A DNA stretch of 59,165 nt from positions 1-59,165 of the forward strand of contig CAZNHL010000016.1 of assembly GCA_964572965.1 (NCBI GenBank). The letters run 5' to 3'. Position numbers and translations under genes: made by a program. The stretch is from CAZNHL01 sp964572965 (GTDB taxonomy: Bacteria; Bacteroidota; Bacteroidia; Cytophagales; UBA9547). Of the stretch, positions 26,493 to 34,455 are shown one piece after another. The notes below the pieces were generated by a model that was not told where the DNA came from, made no database searches, and saw only the letters and a list, made by a program, of their open reading frames with translations. Position 1 is the stretch's first letter. Every line of letters starts with the position of its first letter.

Positions 26493-27116
26493 TTAAACCT
26501 TTTTAAACCTGTTTTTATAATCTTGTTTGAATTTTATCAATTGAATTTTTGCTCTTGAGGTTTCAATCAGTTCTTCCAGTTGTGATTTAATAGTTGCCCC
26601 TTTTTCTAATAATGAAATCAGGTCAGTTGTCTGTCCATTATCAAAATTGGCTTCTATGTCAAACCTCTCAATATCATCAAGCAAATTTTGTAAAGTTCTT
26701 TTCAAAGGAGCTGTTTTGTCCAGAAGCTGTTTTACTTCGCTCATGTCGCTATATTTTTCTCTGAAATTCAGCAATCGATGTTCAGTTTGCTCTGGTCTGC
26801 AGATACTTTCATCTTTACAGAGTAATTGATTAAGCGTGTGCAGTAATTCCGCAAGCTCCTTATAGTTTTTTACACCTTCTATTGCCGTATCAATTCTTTC
26901 TGCAAACTCAATATCTGTCTTATAGCGCAACACATAAGCATCCCGCAGGTCGAGCGTATGGTGATCTGAATAGGGCATCGTACGCAGGATAATATGGAAA
27001 TAGTCTCTTACCTGAAAATCAATAGCTGTATTGGGCTCAATACAGGCATAACTTGCCCCCATTGTTCTCGTCAGCGCTTTTTTTAGCTGTATAAAACATT
27101 GACCTGTTGTATTCAT
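26493..27116 (-). CDS. Helical protein of unknown function, paralogue of the next gene
   Basis: A 207-residue, almost entirely alpha-helical cytoplasmic protein with no signal peptide. It is related to the upstream gene (27145-27783). Both have a D-F-x-(V/I) start near residue 33, a YxLRY/YALKY block near 65, a C(K/T)(D/E)E segment near 100, and the same end: IK-(S/T)-(Q/E)-L, SRAKI-x-LIKFK, then YxxxFK. The charged helices suggest a coiled-coil or oligomeric role. I do not recognise a family. The second copy lies 28 nt upstream, consistent with tandem duplication and one transcript. Confidence 0.65.
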   Translation of the reverse strand: MNTTGQCFIQLKKALTRTMGASYACIEPNTAIDFQVRDYFHIILRTMPYSDHHTLDLRDAYVLRYKTDIEFAERIDTAIEGVKNYKELAELLHTLNQLLCKDESICRPEQTEHRLLNFREKYSDMSEVKQLLDKTAPLKRTLQNLLDDIERFDIEANFDNGQTTDLISLLEKGATIKSQLEELIETSRAKIQLIKFKQDYKNRFKKV

Positions 27117-27144
27117 TTTCTATAGCTTGAGGTTTGGATATTTC

Positions 27145-27783
27145 TTAATTAAGACCGTTTAAATCGGCCTTGAATTTATGGTTGTAATTGGTTTTGAACT
27201 TAATCAGATTGATCTTCGCACGAGATTTACTTACAAGTGTTTGTAGTTCTGTTTTAATATCCAGCCCTTTTTCGATCAGTTCCATTACTTCAGGAGTGTC
27301 GTCGTCTGACAAGTTTGGCTTATTATAGTAATAGTCAATGCCACTCAATACAGAGTTCAGGTGGTTTTTAAGCTCATCTGTCTGTGAAATCAGGTCTCTT
27401 ACTTCTCTGATCTCTTTATGTCTTTCATTCATGACAGAGAACTTTTTGGTAGGTTTCTCATTCAGAATGATTTGTTCTTCAGTACACAGAGAAGTGTAAA
27501 GCGTTTGTACAATAGCAGCTACATCATTATAGGTTCTGACAGCTTCAAGCGCGCTGTCTAGTGTATTGGCAAAGTTTTTGTCAAGGTTGTATTTTAAAGC
27601 AAAAGCATCGTAGAATCTGATTGTTTGCATTTTGCCTGTTTTGACTTGCTTTAATATAGCTGGCAACACAGTCTTAATGTCAAAGTCAATTTCATACTCT
27701 GGTAAAACCCAAAGATATTTCTGATCATATAGGTTAATTAATGCACTTTGTACCTGTTTGAATGTTTTGTAGTTAATATTCAT
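27145..27783 (-). CDS. Helical protein of unknown function, tandem paralogue
   Basis: A 212-residue alpha-helical protein, first of the duplicated pair. The best conserved part is the last 40 residues (ELIEKGLDIKTEL, SRAKINLIKFKTNY), which match the downstream copy closely, while the N-terminal half has diverged more. No catalytic motif, TM or signal is visible. It is divergent from lpdA with a 270-bp spacer. Function unknown. Confidence 0.65.
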   Translation of the reverse strand: MNINYKTFKQVQSALINLYDQKYLWVLPEYEIDFDIKTVLPAILKQVKTGKMQTIRFYDAFALKYNLDKNFANTLDSALEAVRTYNDVAAIVQTLYTSLCTEEQIILNEKPTKKFSVMNERHKEIREVRDLISQTDELKNHLNSVLSGIDYYYNKPNLSDDDTPEVMELIEKGLDIKTELQTLVSKSRAKINLIKFKTNYNHKFKADLNGLN

Positions 27784-28003
27784 TGCAGAAATGCTTTAGC
27801 TGTGATGTAAGTATAATGTAAGAAACGGGATAAAAATTCATTTAATTACAGGTTTTAGATGAACGGCCCATAAAATCAGATTAACATTCCCTTAATACCT
27901 GTAAAGCAGTTTATTAACTTTGAACAGGCAGGCTCTGGCTCAGAAGCGTACTTTTTGGTGAATTCAATAAGGGATTTGATTTTTTTTATCCACGCTTTAG
28001 CCC

Positions 28004-28011
28004 TAAATTTG
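28004..28011 (+). promoter_or_regulatory. Bacteroidota -7 element of the lpdA promoter
   Basis: TAAATTTG matches TANNTTTG exactly, 44 nt before the lpdA ATG. The nearest upstream TTTG (27975-27978) is 25 nt away, longer than the usual 19-21, so the -33 element is uncertain. Confidence 0.5.
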
Positions 28012-28055
28012 CCGATAAACTAGAATTTCATTATTAACATCATCATAGATCAAAA

Positions 28056-29450
28056 ATGGCTTCATCTTACGATTTGATAGTAATTGGTAGCGGTCCGGGT
28101 GGATACGTAGCTGCTATTCGTGCATCACAACTAGGGCTTAAGGTTGCCGTTGTTGAAAGATCCGAATTAGGTGGTATTTGCCTTAACTGGGGTTGTATTC
28201 CTACAAAAGCTTTGTTGAAGAGTGCTCAGGTATTTGAATACATTCAGCATGCACAGGATTATGGTATTTCTGTAAAGGATGCATCAGCTGATTTTTCGGC
28301 GGTTGTAAAGCGTTCAAGAGATGTCGCTTCTGGTATGAGTAAAGGAATTCAGTTCCTTTTCAAAAAGAATAAAATCGATATTATTGAAGGATTTGGAAAG
28401 CTTCAGGCCGGCAAAAAAGTTGAAGTAACTGATGCTAAAGGCGTAAAAACGGTTTATGCTGCAAACCATATTATTTTGGCTACAGGTGGTCGTTCCCGTG
28501 AATTACCAAACCTGCCGATCGATAAGAAAAAAGTAATCGGTTACCGTGAAGCAATGGTATTGGACAAGCAGCCTAAGTCTTTGGTTGTGGTAGGTTCCGG
28601 TGCTATAGGAGTTGAATTTGCTTATTTCTATAGCTCAATGGGTACAAAAGTGACAATAGTAGAGTTTATGCCTCGTATTGTTCCTGTTGAAGATGAAGAG
28701 ATTTCTAAAGAACTGGAGAAAAACTTCAAGAAAAAGGGGATTGAAGTATTGACTAACTCTACAGTTGAAGCGGTTGATACTAAAGGAGCAGGTTGTAAAG
28801 TAAAAGTAAAAACTCCAACAGGAGAGGTTACTCTTGATTGCGACATCGTATTGTCTGCAGTAGGTGTTGCTACAAATCTTGAAGGTCTTGGTCTGGAAGA
28901 AGTAGGCGTTGCTACAGATAAAGGAAAAGTATTGGTAGATGATTTCTACAAAACAAATATTCCCGGAGTATATGCAATTGGTGATATTGTAAAAGGACAG
29001 GCATTGGCGCACGTTGCTTCTGCGGAAGGTATTATCTGTGTTGAAAAAATTGCAGGTCACCATCCGGAGCCTTTGGATTACAATAACATTCCGGGTTGTA
29101 CTTATTGCTCTCCTGAAATTGCGTCAGTAGGGTATACTGAAAAAGCTGCTAAAGACGCAGGATATGAAGTTAAAGTAGGTAAATTCCCGTTCTCTGCATC
29201 AGGTAAGGCTTCTGCTGCCGGTGCTAAAGAAGGGTTTGTAAAAGTAATTTTCGATGCTAAATATGGTGAGTTCCTTGGAGCACACCTGATTGGAGCGAAC
29301 GTAACAGAGATGGTTGCCGAGATTGTTGTAGCCCGTAAACTTGAAACTACAGGCCATGAGATCATTAAGTCAGTTCATCCGCATCCGACAATGTCAGAAG
29401 CAATCATGGAAGCTGCTGCTGCTGCATACGGTGAGGTAATTCACTTATAA
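28056..29450 (+). CDS. lpdA: Dihydrolipoyl dehydrogenase (E3)
   Basis: A 464-residue FAD disulfide oxidoreductase shared by 2-oxo acid dehydrogenase complexes and the glycine cleavage system. It has the FAD site GSGPGGYVAA, the redox disulfide CLNWGC in GGICLNWGCIPTKALL, the NAD site GSGAIGVEFA, the second FAD motif YAIGD and the C-terminal HPHPTMSE with the catalytic His. All key residues are present. It is a single-gene unit with its own terminator. Confidence 0.97.
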   Translation: MASSYDLIVIGSGPGGYVAAIRASQLGLKVAVVERSELGGICLNWGCIPTKALLKSAQVFEYIQHAQDYGISVKDASADFSAVVKRSRDVASGMSKGIQFLFKKNKIDIIEGFGKLQAGKKVEVTDAKGVKTVYAANHIILATGGRSRELPNLPIDKKKVIGYREAMVLDKQPKSLVVVGSGAIGVEFAYFYSSMGTKVTIVEFMPRIVPVEDEEISKELEKNFKKKGIEVLTNSTVEAVDTKGAGCKVKVKTPTGEVTLDCDIVLSAVGVATNLEGLGLEEVGVATDKGKVLVDDFYKTNIPGVYAIGDIVKGQALAHVASAEGIICVEKIAGHHPEPLDYNNIPGCTYCSPEIASVGYTEKAAKDAGYEVKVGKFPFSASGKASAAGAKEGFVKVIFDAKYGEFLGAHLIGANVTEMVAEIVVARKLETTGHEIIKSVHPHPTMSEAIMEAAAAAYGEVIHL

Positions 29451-29469
29451 GATTTATATCAGTAAATAT

Positions 29470-29509
29470 AAAAAAGCGCTGCTCCGGAATTTGGGGGGAG
29501 CGCTTTTTT
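29470..29509 (+). terminator. Terminator after lpdA
   Basis: AAAAAAGCGCT(G)CTCC pairs with GGGGAGCGCTTTTTT with one bulged base, followed by T-rich sequence, about 20 nt after the lpdA stop. Confidence 0.85.
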
Positions 29510-29671
29510 GTTTCCTGCAGATTTTTATAGAAAATTACTCTGTAAACTAAGCTTGTCTTTATATAGTTAATGTATTGGCTTTGTATACTATGTGCCTGAT
29601 TTATCTTGAAAAGATGCTGGCAACCTAAACATTTTAAAGAATAGCCTGTTGTATAAATAACACTTTCGGGA

Positions 29672-30136
29672 ATGAAAATCTATACACTAAAAATCACGCA
29701 GAAGCTTCCTGTTAGCATTGCTGAAGCCTGGAGCTTTTTCTCAGATCCTTCTAATCTTGAAAAGATAACGCCCACAGATATGGGTTTTGAAGTACTTGAG
29801 GATTATCAGGGAGAGGCCATGTATGCCGGGCAGGTAATTAATTATATAGTGAGACCATTGTTTGGTATTTCGATGCGCTGGACAACTGAGATTACTCATG
29901 TACAGGAGCCTAATTACTTTGTGGATGAACAGCGTTTTGGGCCTTATGCATTCTGGCACCATAAACATATGTTTAAAGAGATCCCGGGAGGTGTAGAGAT
30001 GACAGACTTTTTACATTATGGCATTCCCTATGGTTGTCTTGGACGGATAGCCAATGCTATATTGGTTAAAAACAAGCTGAAAGAAATTTTTGACTATAGA
30101 CGTACTATTTTGGAAGAACGTTTCGGTAAGTTTTAA
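29672..30136 (+). CDS. SRPBCC-family ligand-binding protein
   Basis: A 154-residue START/SRPBCC (polyketide cyclase-like) protein. It shows the family pattern: first strand KITQKLPVSIAEAW, FFSDPSNLEKITP, a middle strand with WTTEITHVQEPNYFVDEQ, and the C-terminal helix with LKEIFDYRRTILEERFG. It has a hydrophobic cavity fold of about the usual length. Ligand unknown. Its stop overlaps the convergent phospholipase C-like gene by 4 nt. Confidence 0.85.
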   Translation: MKIYTLKITQKLPVSIAEAWSFFSDPSNLEKITPTDMGFEVLEDYQGEAMYAGQVINYIVRPLFGISMRWTTEITHVQEPNYFVDEQRFGPYAFWHHKHMFKEIPGGVEMTDFLHYGIPYGCLGRIANAILVKNKLKEIFDYRRTILEERFGKF

Positions 30137-31146
30137 TGATCCGCGAGGTAAGTAGGGGAGCAACAACCATGTTCGCCTCCACAGCCGCCTTCGAGTAGCG
30201 CTTCATGTTCTCTGGAGGGTTTGTGTTTGTGTTTTTGAAGTTCTTCTTCCTCTTGTTGTAATTCTGCCGGCAAGGGTTTATTCAGTAAGGCATTGAGGTC
30301 TGGTTTTCCTGCATCAACCCAACATGTATACCAGAAACAACCCACTTCAAGGATTGATGCCATCATCTGCCGTTCTACCTGGCCGTTAAGCATTTGGTTG
30401 TAGGCAGTAGCATAAGCAGTGGAATAGGTACGCACAAGCACGTTGTTGCGGGTTTCGTATGCGTATTTCTTGTCTTCCGGGAAAGTTGCTGATAACTCCT
30501 TCTCAAATCTAAGCACGCTATCCAGTGCAGCATTAGCTTTAAAGACACCGTTCCATGCGTTAGTTAAGGGGTGTTCCAGATAAATTGCCTTGCCTGTAAA
30601 ATAGTCATAGTCTTCCGCAAATAGTTCCGGTAAACGGCTTTCCCAGAAGCCATGGATACCCGTTTGCCCTGTTTGTTGTCCATTATAGTTTGATGTAGTA
30701 TGGAGGGGTACATTGCTGTCTCCGATATAATGTCCTATATCTGCAGATAGTCTCAGGATTTTAGCTACATTCTTTTCTTTAAAAGCATCAGTTAAAGACA
30801 TTTTTATTTTATAAATATGCCATGGGACAATTCCTCGTGCCATTAAACTGTCTAGGGTATATTTTTCCACTGCAGTCTTCCAATGGCGCGGTATTGTATA
30901 GTTTGCACTATCGCCATAAAGGTCAAGGTCTATATAGTGTCGAGGGGCTTCTGCTTCAATAATGTAGCGCCTTTTATCAGGGTTCACTGCTGTCTCTGTC
31001 AGATAGTCAATATGGTATTTATAAAATTTTACCATTTCAGGAGGTAAAGTAAACACTGCCATGCGATTTATACGCTGATGTGCAAAAAAGCCCCAACTAA
31101 AACAGTATGAGGGAAGAAATAGTAAAGCAAAAAGTAATCGGGCCAC
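30133..31146 (-). CDS. Zinc-dependent phospholipase C/S1-P1 nuclease-like secreted protein with Cys/His tail
   Basis: A 337-residue protein with a signal peptide ending about CFS-W (residue 17), so that the mature chain starts with WGFFAH as in zinc-dependent phospholipase C and P1 nuclease, where the N-terminal Trp binds zinc. Other likely zinc ligands are H23, RHYID and HYIGDSNVPLH, then TGIHGFWESRLP. The middle part fits the bacterial zinc-dependent phospholipase C-family proteins. The C-terminal 40 residues are unusual: a charged E/K/H stretch then GGCGGEHGCCSP, possibly a metal-binding tail. Substrate (phospholipid or nucleic acid) unknown. Confidence 0.75.
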   Translation of the reverse strand: MARLLFALLFLPSYCFSWGFFAHQRINRMAVFTLPPEMVKFYKYHIDYLTETAVNPDKRRYIIEAEAPRHYIDLDLYGDSANYTIPRHWKTAVEKYTLDSLMARGIVPWHIYKIKMSLTDAFKEKNVAKILRLSADIGHYIGDSNVPLHTTSNYNGQQTGQTGIHGFWESRLPELFAEDYDYFTGKAIYLEHPLTNAWNGVFKANAALDSVLRFEKELSATFPEDKKYAYETRNNVLVRTYSTAYATAYNQMLNGQVERQMMASILEVGCFWYTCWVDAGKPDLNALLNKPLPAELQQEEEELQKHKHKPSREHEALLEGGCGGEHGCCSPTYLADH

Positions 31147-31183
31147 GCTGGAAGAATTTTATGAGGGAAATTTAGAAAAGTAT

Positions 31184-31214
31184 TTTGTAAATATTATTAT
31201 AAACTCTATATTTG
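31184..31214 (+). promoter_or_regulatory. Canonical Bacteroidota promoter of rpsT
   Basis: TTTG at 31184-31187, exactly 19 nt, then TATATTTG at 31207-31214, a full match to TTTG-N19-TANNTTTG. The start of transcription should fall near 31221, about 30 nt before the rpsT ATG. Confidence 0.85.
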
Positions 31215-31251
31215 CAATCCGATTTAGAACAAACGCATAGAATAATATAAC

Positions 31252-31509
31252 ATGGCAAATCATAAGTCAGCATTAAAAAGAATCAGATCAAACGAAGCTA
31301 AAAGGCTAAGAAACAGATATCAGTTGAAGTCTACAAGAACAATGGTTAAGAGACTGAGAGCTTCTAAAGTAAAAGCTGAAGCTGAAGCTTTGTTGAAGTC
31401 AGCTATCTCTATGTTGGATAAATTGGCTAAAAAGAACATTATCCACAAAAATAATGCTTCTAACAAGCAGTCTAAATTGACTAAATTCGTTAATAACCTG
31501 GCTGCTTAA
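31252..31509 (+). CDS. rpsT: 30S ribosomal protein S20
   Basis: An 85-residue, very basic alpha-helical protein beginning MANHKSALKRIRSNEAKR, the typical S20 start, with the IHKNNASNKQSKL block near the end. S20 binds 16S rRNA early in 30S assembly. It is monocistronic, with a canonical promoter and a strong terminator. Confidence 0.98.
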   Translation: MANHKSALKRIRSNEAKRLRNRYQLKSTRTMVKRLRASKVKAEAEALLKSAISMLDKLAKKNIIHKNNASNKQSKLTKFVNNLAA

Positions 31510-31532
31510 TTTTAGCCGGTAATAATATTTAC

Positions 31533-31567
31533 AAGCCTTCCGCATTTACTGCGGAAGGCTTTTTTTT
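31533..31567 (+). terminator. Terminator after rpsT
   Basis: AAGCCTTCCGCA pairs with TGCGGAAGGCTT around TTTAC, followed by TTTTTT, 24 nt after the rpsT stop. Confidence 0.94.
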
Positions 31568-31674
31568 AGCAAAATTCACTGTTCTAACTTGCATTAAACC
31601 CCACGGATGTAAGTAAAGAAAGTAAATTGCACAGAATTTAAGCTGTTCTGATTTTAACTTGGCTTTATTTTTCT

Positions 31675-32373
31675 ATGAAGCCAGAATCCAATTATCTTTC
31701 TATTCAAGCCTGGGCGGAAGAAGATCGTCCCCGAGAGAAACTCCTGTTAAAAGGCCGGAATGTTTTGTCTGATGCAGAACTGATTGCTATTTTAATAGGT
31801 TCCGGTACTGTCTCTCTTTCTGCTGTAGATGTGGCGAAGCTGGTCTTAAATAAAGCAAACAACAGTTTGCATGAACTGGCAAAGCTATCTGTAAAGGACT
31901 TACAAAAAGTAAAAGGTATCGGAGAGGCTAAAGCTATTGCTATTGTGAGTGCCTTGGAACTAGGCAGGAGACGTAAAGACTCTGAACAGGAAAAAAAGCA
32001 CCAGTTACGTAGTTCTCAAGCTGTTTATGAATTGATGCAGCCGGAATTGTTTGATTTGAAACACGAAGAGTTTTGGATTATTTTACTTAACCGAGCGAAT
32101 CATGTAATCAAAAAAGAGCGTGTAAGTGTAGGCGGAATTTCAGGCACTTTCGTCGATCCTAAACTGATTTTTAAAGTAGCTCTTGAACATACGGCATCAT
32201 CAATTATTTTGGTACATAACCATCCTTCAGGCACGCTTAAAGCAAGTGAACAGGATCTTAAAATTACTAAAAAGGTAAAAGAGGCAGGGTTCTTACTTGA
32301 GATTCCTGTATTAGATCATTTAATATTTACAGATAACGGCTATTTCAGTTTGGCTGATAATGGTCAGATGTAG
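31675..32373 (+). CDS. radC: RadC family JAB-domain protein
   Basis: A 232-residue protein of usual RadC length. N-terminal helix-hairpin-helix (VKGIGEAKA near 79-87) and a C-terminal JAB/MPN domain with the JAMM metal motif HNHPSG (H181, H183) and D194. RadC was named for a DNA repair phenotype that has been disputed; its biochemical role is unclear. It is convergent with the DISM regulator gene, with 7 bp between the stops. Confidence 0.95.
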   Translation: MKPESNYLSIQAWAEEDRPREKLLLKGRNVLSDAELIAILIGSGTVSLSAVDVAKLVLNKANNSLHELAKLSVKDLQKVKGIGEAKAIAIVSALELGRRRKDSEQEKKHQLRSSQAVYELMQPELFDLKHEEFWIILLNRANHVIKKERVSVGGISGTFVDPKLIFKVALEHTASSIILVHNHPSGTLKASEQDLKITKKVKEAGFLLEIPVLDHLIFTDNGYFSLADNGQM

Positions 32374-32380
32374 AATGTTC

Positions 32381-34228
32381 TTATCCTTTTTTTTCGATTG
32401 AAATATCAGTTATAATGTCTTCCCAATGAAAGAGCTTATTAACCTTGTTTACTTTTTTATAAAGAGCAATACGTTCTTCTACTTTATTGCGGAAACGACT
32501 AATGGTGTTTTTGGATAAATCAAGCATCTCTGCAAGTTCTAAAAGTGTATAATCATGCTCGTTAACAACAGTGTAGGCGAGGTAAAATGCTTTGTTTAAA
32601 TCAGACCTTACTCCATGGAAAAGGGTATAAGACATAGCCGATTCAATATGGTTACATTTGGTGCATTTTCTGGAGCGTAGTTTAAAAAGCATGTTAAATT
32701 TTTCATTGCCGCAAATACGGCATTTATATCCGTTTTTCCATTTGAGCTCTTCCAGCCAGGTAAGGCAATAATTGTCGTTAGAGAAAACCTTTATAAATTC
32801 CTCATAGCTGACGTCTTTACTGACGATTCTGGCATGTTTTTCTTCCTTTATTTGTCTGTTAAGCTGGAAATTATCCCGGTCAAGAGAGGCATTCATTTCC
32901 TGTAATTGTGTTGCCATCCGTTCCAGTTTTTGGTTGGCTATTGATAAGGCTGTTGTACGTTCCTGGACTTTACCTTCAAGTTCCTGATTTACCTTTTCCT
33001 GTAATTCCTGATTTTTATTTAATTCGTCTATTACCTGTTTTTGGGCTTTTTCTTTATCATCCTTTACAATTTTCATTTTATCGGTAAAAGCGAGTGACAG
33101 AATCAATGCTTCAAAGATAATAGCTATGTTAAAGCTATATACCATATAAATACTTGCAGGCATAATATGATAGTTTCTTAATACATTAATCGTGACACCT
33201 ATTACGATACAGGAATAGCCTAAAATAAAATATCGGGCAGGTTTATAACCGTCTTTGTAGATTTTGACCGAAATGTAAAAGACATACATGAATGGAAACA
33301 GGTAAATAATACGGATCAGTGCATTCGGTAAAAAGAAATAGCAGACGGTCATATAAACAAGTACACCTCCGGCTAAAATGACACCATTTTTAAAGTACCT
33401 TGGGTGATATTTGTTTATATCGAGGAAAGAAAAAGCGTAAAGTACAAATGTTAACAGAAACAGTATTTGTGCCAGCCAGTTGCCAAATAATGAGTTGAAT
33501 GAGGGGTGTGATGGCCAGAAAAATTGAAAACCAAGTCCATCCTCACAAGTTGAAACGAGCATACAGCTTGCAATGTAAGTGGCATAAAACAGGAATGAAT
33601 ATTCTTTGAGCCTTATAAAGATGAGTAAAGAATAAGCTGCAATTAAACCAAGGAAACCATAATAAAGCCCAAGCATTAGATATTCCTTTACAGAGAAGTC
33701 AAAAATTTCGGCAATGTTTTTAATACCGAAAATGAAGGTTTCGGGTAAAGCATCTTCGCTATAAATCAGTATACTGCCACTTTCTCTTAATTCATTGGGC
33801 AGATCAAAAAACAGGTTTTTGTTTTTGTGATCAGGCCGGCTGGCAAAAGGGAATTTATAACCGGCTACTTTTTCTGCAATCAGTTGACCTTTAGAATCGA
33901 AATAAAAGATTTTTATAAGAGATGCATGTGGTGTAAGTAGCTCAAGGATAAAAGGGCCTTCCTGATGTTCTGCCATTGCAAAATCCAGGCGGGTCCAGAA
34001 TTTGATTGATGATCTTGCAATTTTAGGTTGGGGGACACCCAGCATTTGAAAACCTGTAATAGGATTTAACGTGTCGGAGACTGCAAGAAGTGGTAAATCA
34101 GAAGCTGTGAAGTAATTTTTTGTTTCTGTGATAATTCGTACTTTGTTAGCATTACAGAATTCTGGCAGGAAAATAAAAAGAGTTATTATACTTAATTTTA
34201 GTAGTAATTCGTTTAATCGTAGTCTCAT
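32381..34228 (-). CDS. 7TM-DISM membrane receptor fused to IS1595-transposase-like zinc ribbon and HTH
   Basis: A 615-residue protein taking ATG 34228, which starts a clear signal peptide; the frame opens further upstream at 34324, but that extension looks untranslated. Domain order: signal peptide (1-28), periplasmic 7TMR-DISMED2-like domain (about 40-170), seven TM helices (about 182-385), a coiled coil (about 385-465). The output module has a zinc ribbon C503-x2-C506 ... C522-x2-C525, preceded by CLTWLEELKWKNGYKC, then an HTH with LLELAEMLDLSKNTISR (about 563-579). The ribbon plus HTH closely resembles the N-terminal region of IS1595-family transposases. No DDE catalytic domain, kinase, GGDEF or LytTR is present. 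I read it as a one-component membrane-bound DNA-binding sensor. It is divergent from an OmpA/propeller gene. Confidence 0.85.
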   Translation of the reverse strand: MRLRLNELLLKLSIITLFIFLPEFCNANKVRIITETKNYFTASDLPLLAVSDTLNPITGFQMLGVPQPKIARSSIKFWTRLDFAMAEHQEGPFILELLTPHASLIKIFYFDSKGQLIAEKVAGYKFPFASRPDHKNKNLFFDLPNELRESGSILIYSEDALPETFIFGIKNIAEIFDFSVKEYLMLGLYYGFLGLIAAYSLLIFIRLKEYSFLFYATYIASCMLVSTCEDGLGFQFFWPSHPSFNSLFGNWLAQILFLLTFVLYAFSFLDINKYHPRYFKNGVILAGGVLVYMTVCYFFLPNALIRIIYLFPFMYVFYISVKIYKDGYKPARYFILGYSCIVIGVTINVLRNYHIMPASIYMVYSFNIAIIFEALILSLAFTDKMKIVKDDKEKAQKQVIDELNKNQELQEKVNQELEGKVQERTTALSIANQKLERMATQLQEMNASLDRDNFQLNRQIKEEKHARIVSKDVSYEEFIKVFSNDNYCLTWLEELKWKNGYKCRICGNEKFNMLFKLRSRKCTKCNHIESAMSYTLFHGVRSDLNKAFYLAYTVVNEHDYTLLELAEMLDLSKNTISRFRNKVEERIALYKKVNKVNKLFHWEDIITDISIEKKG

Positions 34229-34455
34229 TAGAGAGGTCGTTAATATTTGTATTTCCGAATATTTAAATGAGTATGAAAAAGGCTTATTCAGCTTTCTGTT
34301 TAACGTTATTAACTTGGGAATCATTGTACGTAAAGATGGCGACTAAGTATATAACAATGATTAAATTTTTAAGAATGCAGAATTGATTTCATCTTTAATA
34401 TTAAATTGAAAACGCAAACGGCCGACATAGGCCAAAATGGTTTACAAATAAAATT

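Noticed and set aside
32381..34228. Reading the IS1595-like region as an insertion sequence or transposase remnant
   Set aside because: The zinc ribbon and HTH are in frame at the end of an intact 7TM-DISM protein, with no DDE domain, terminal inverted repeats or target duplication seen. A stable fusion is the better explanation.
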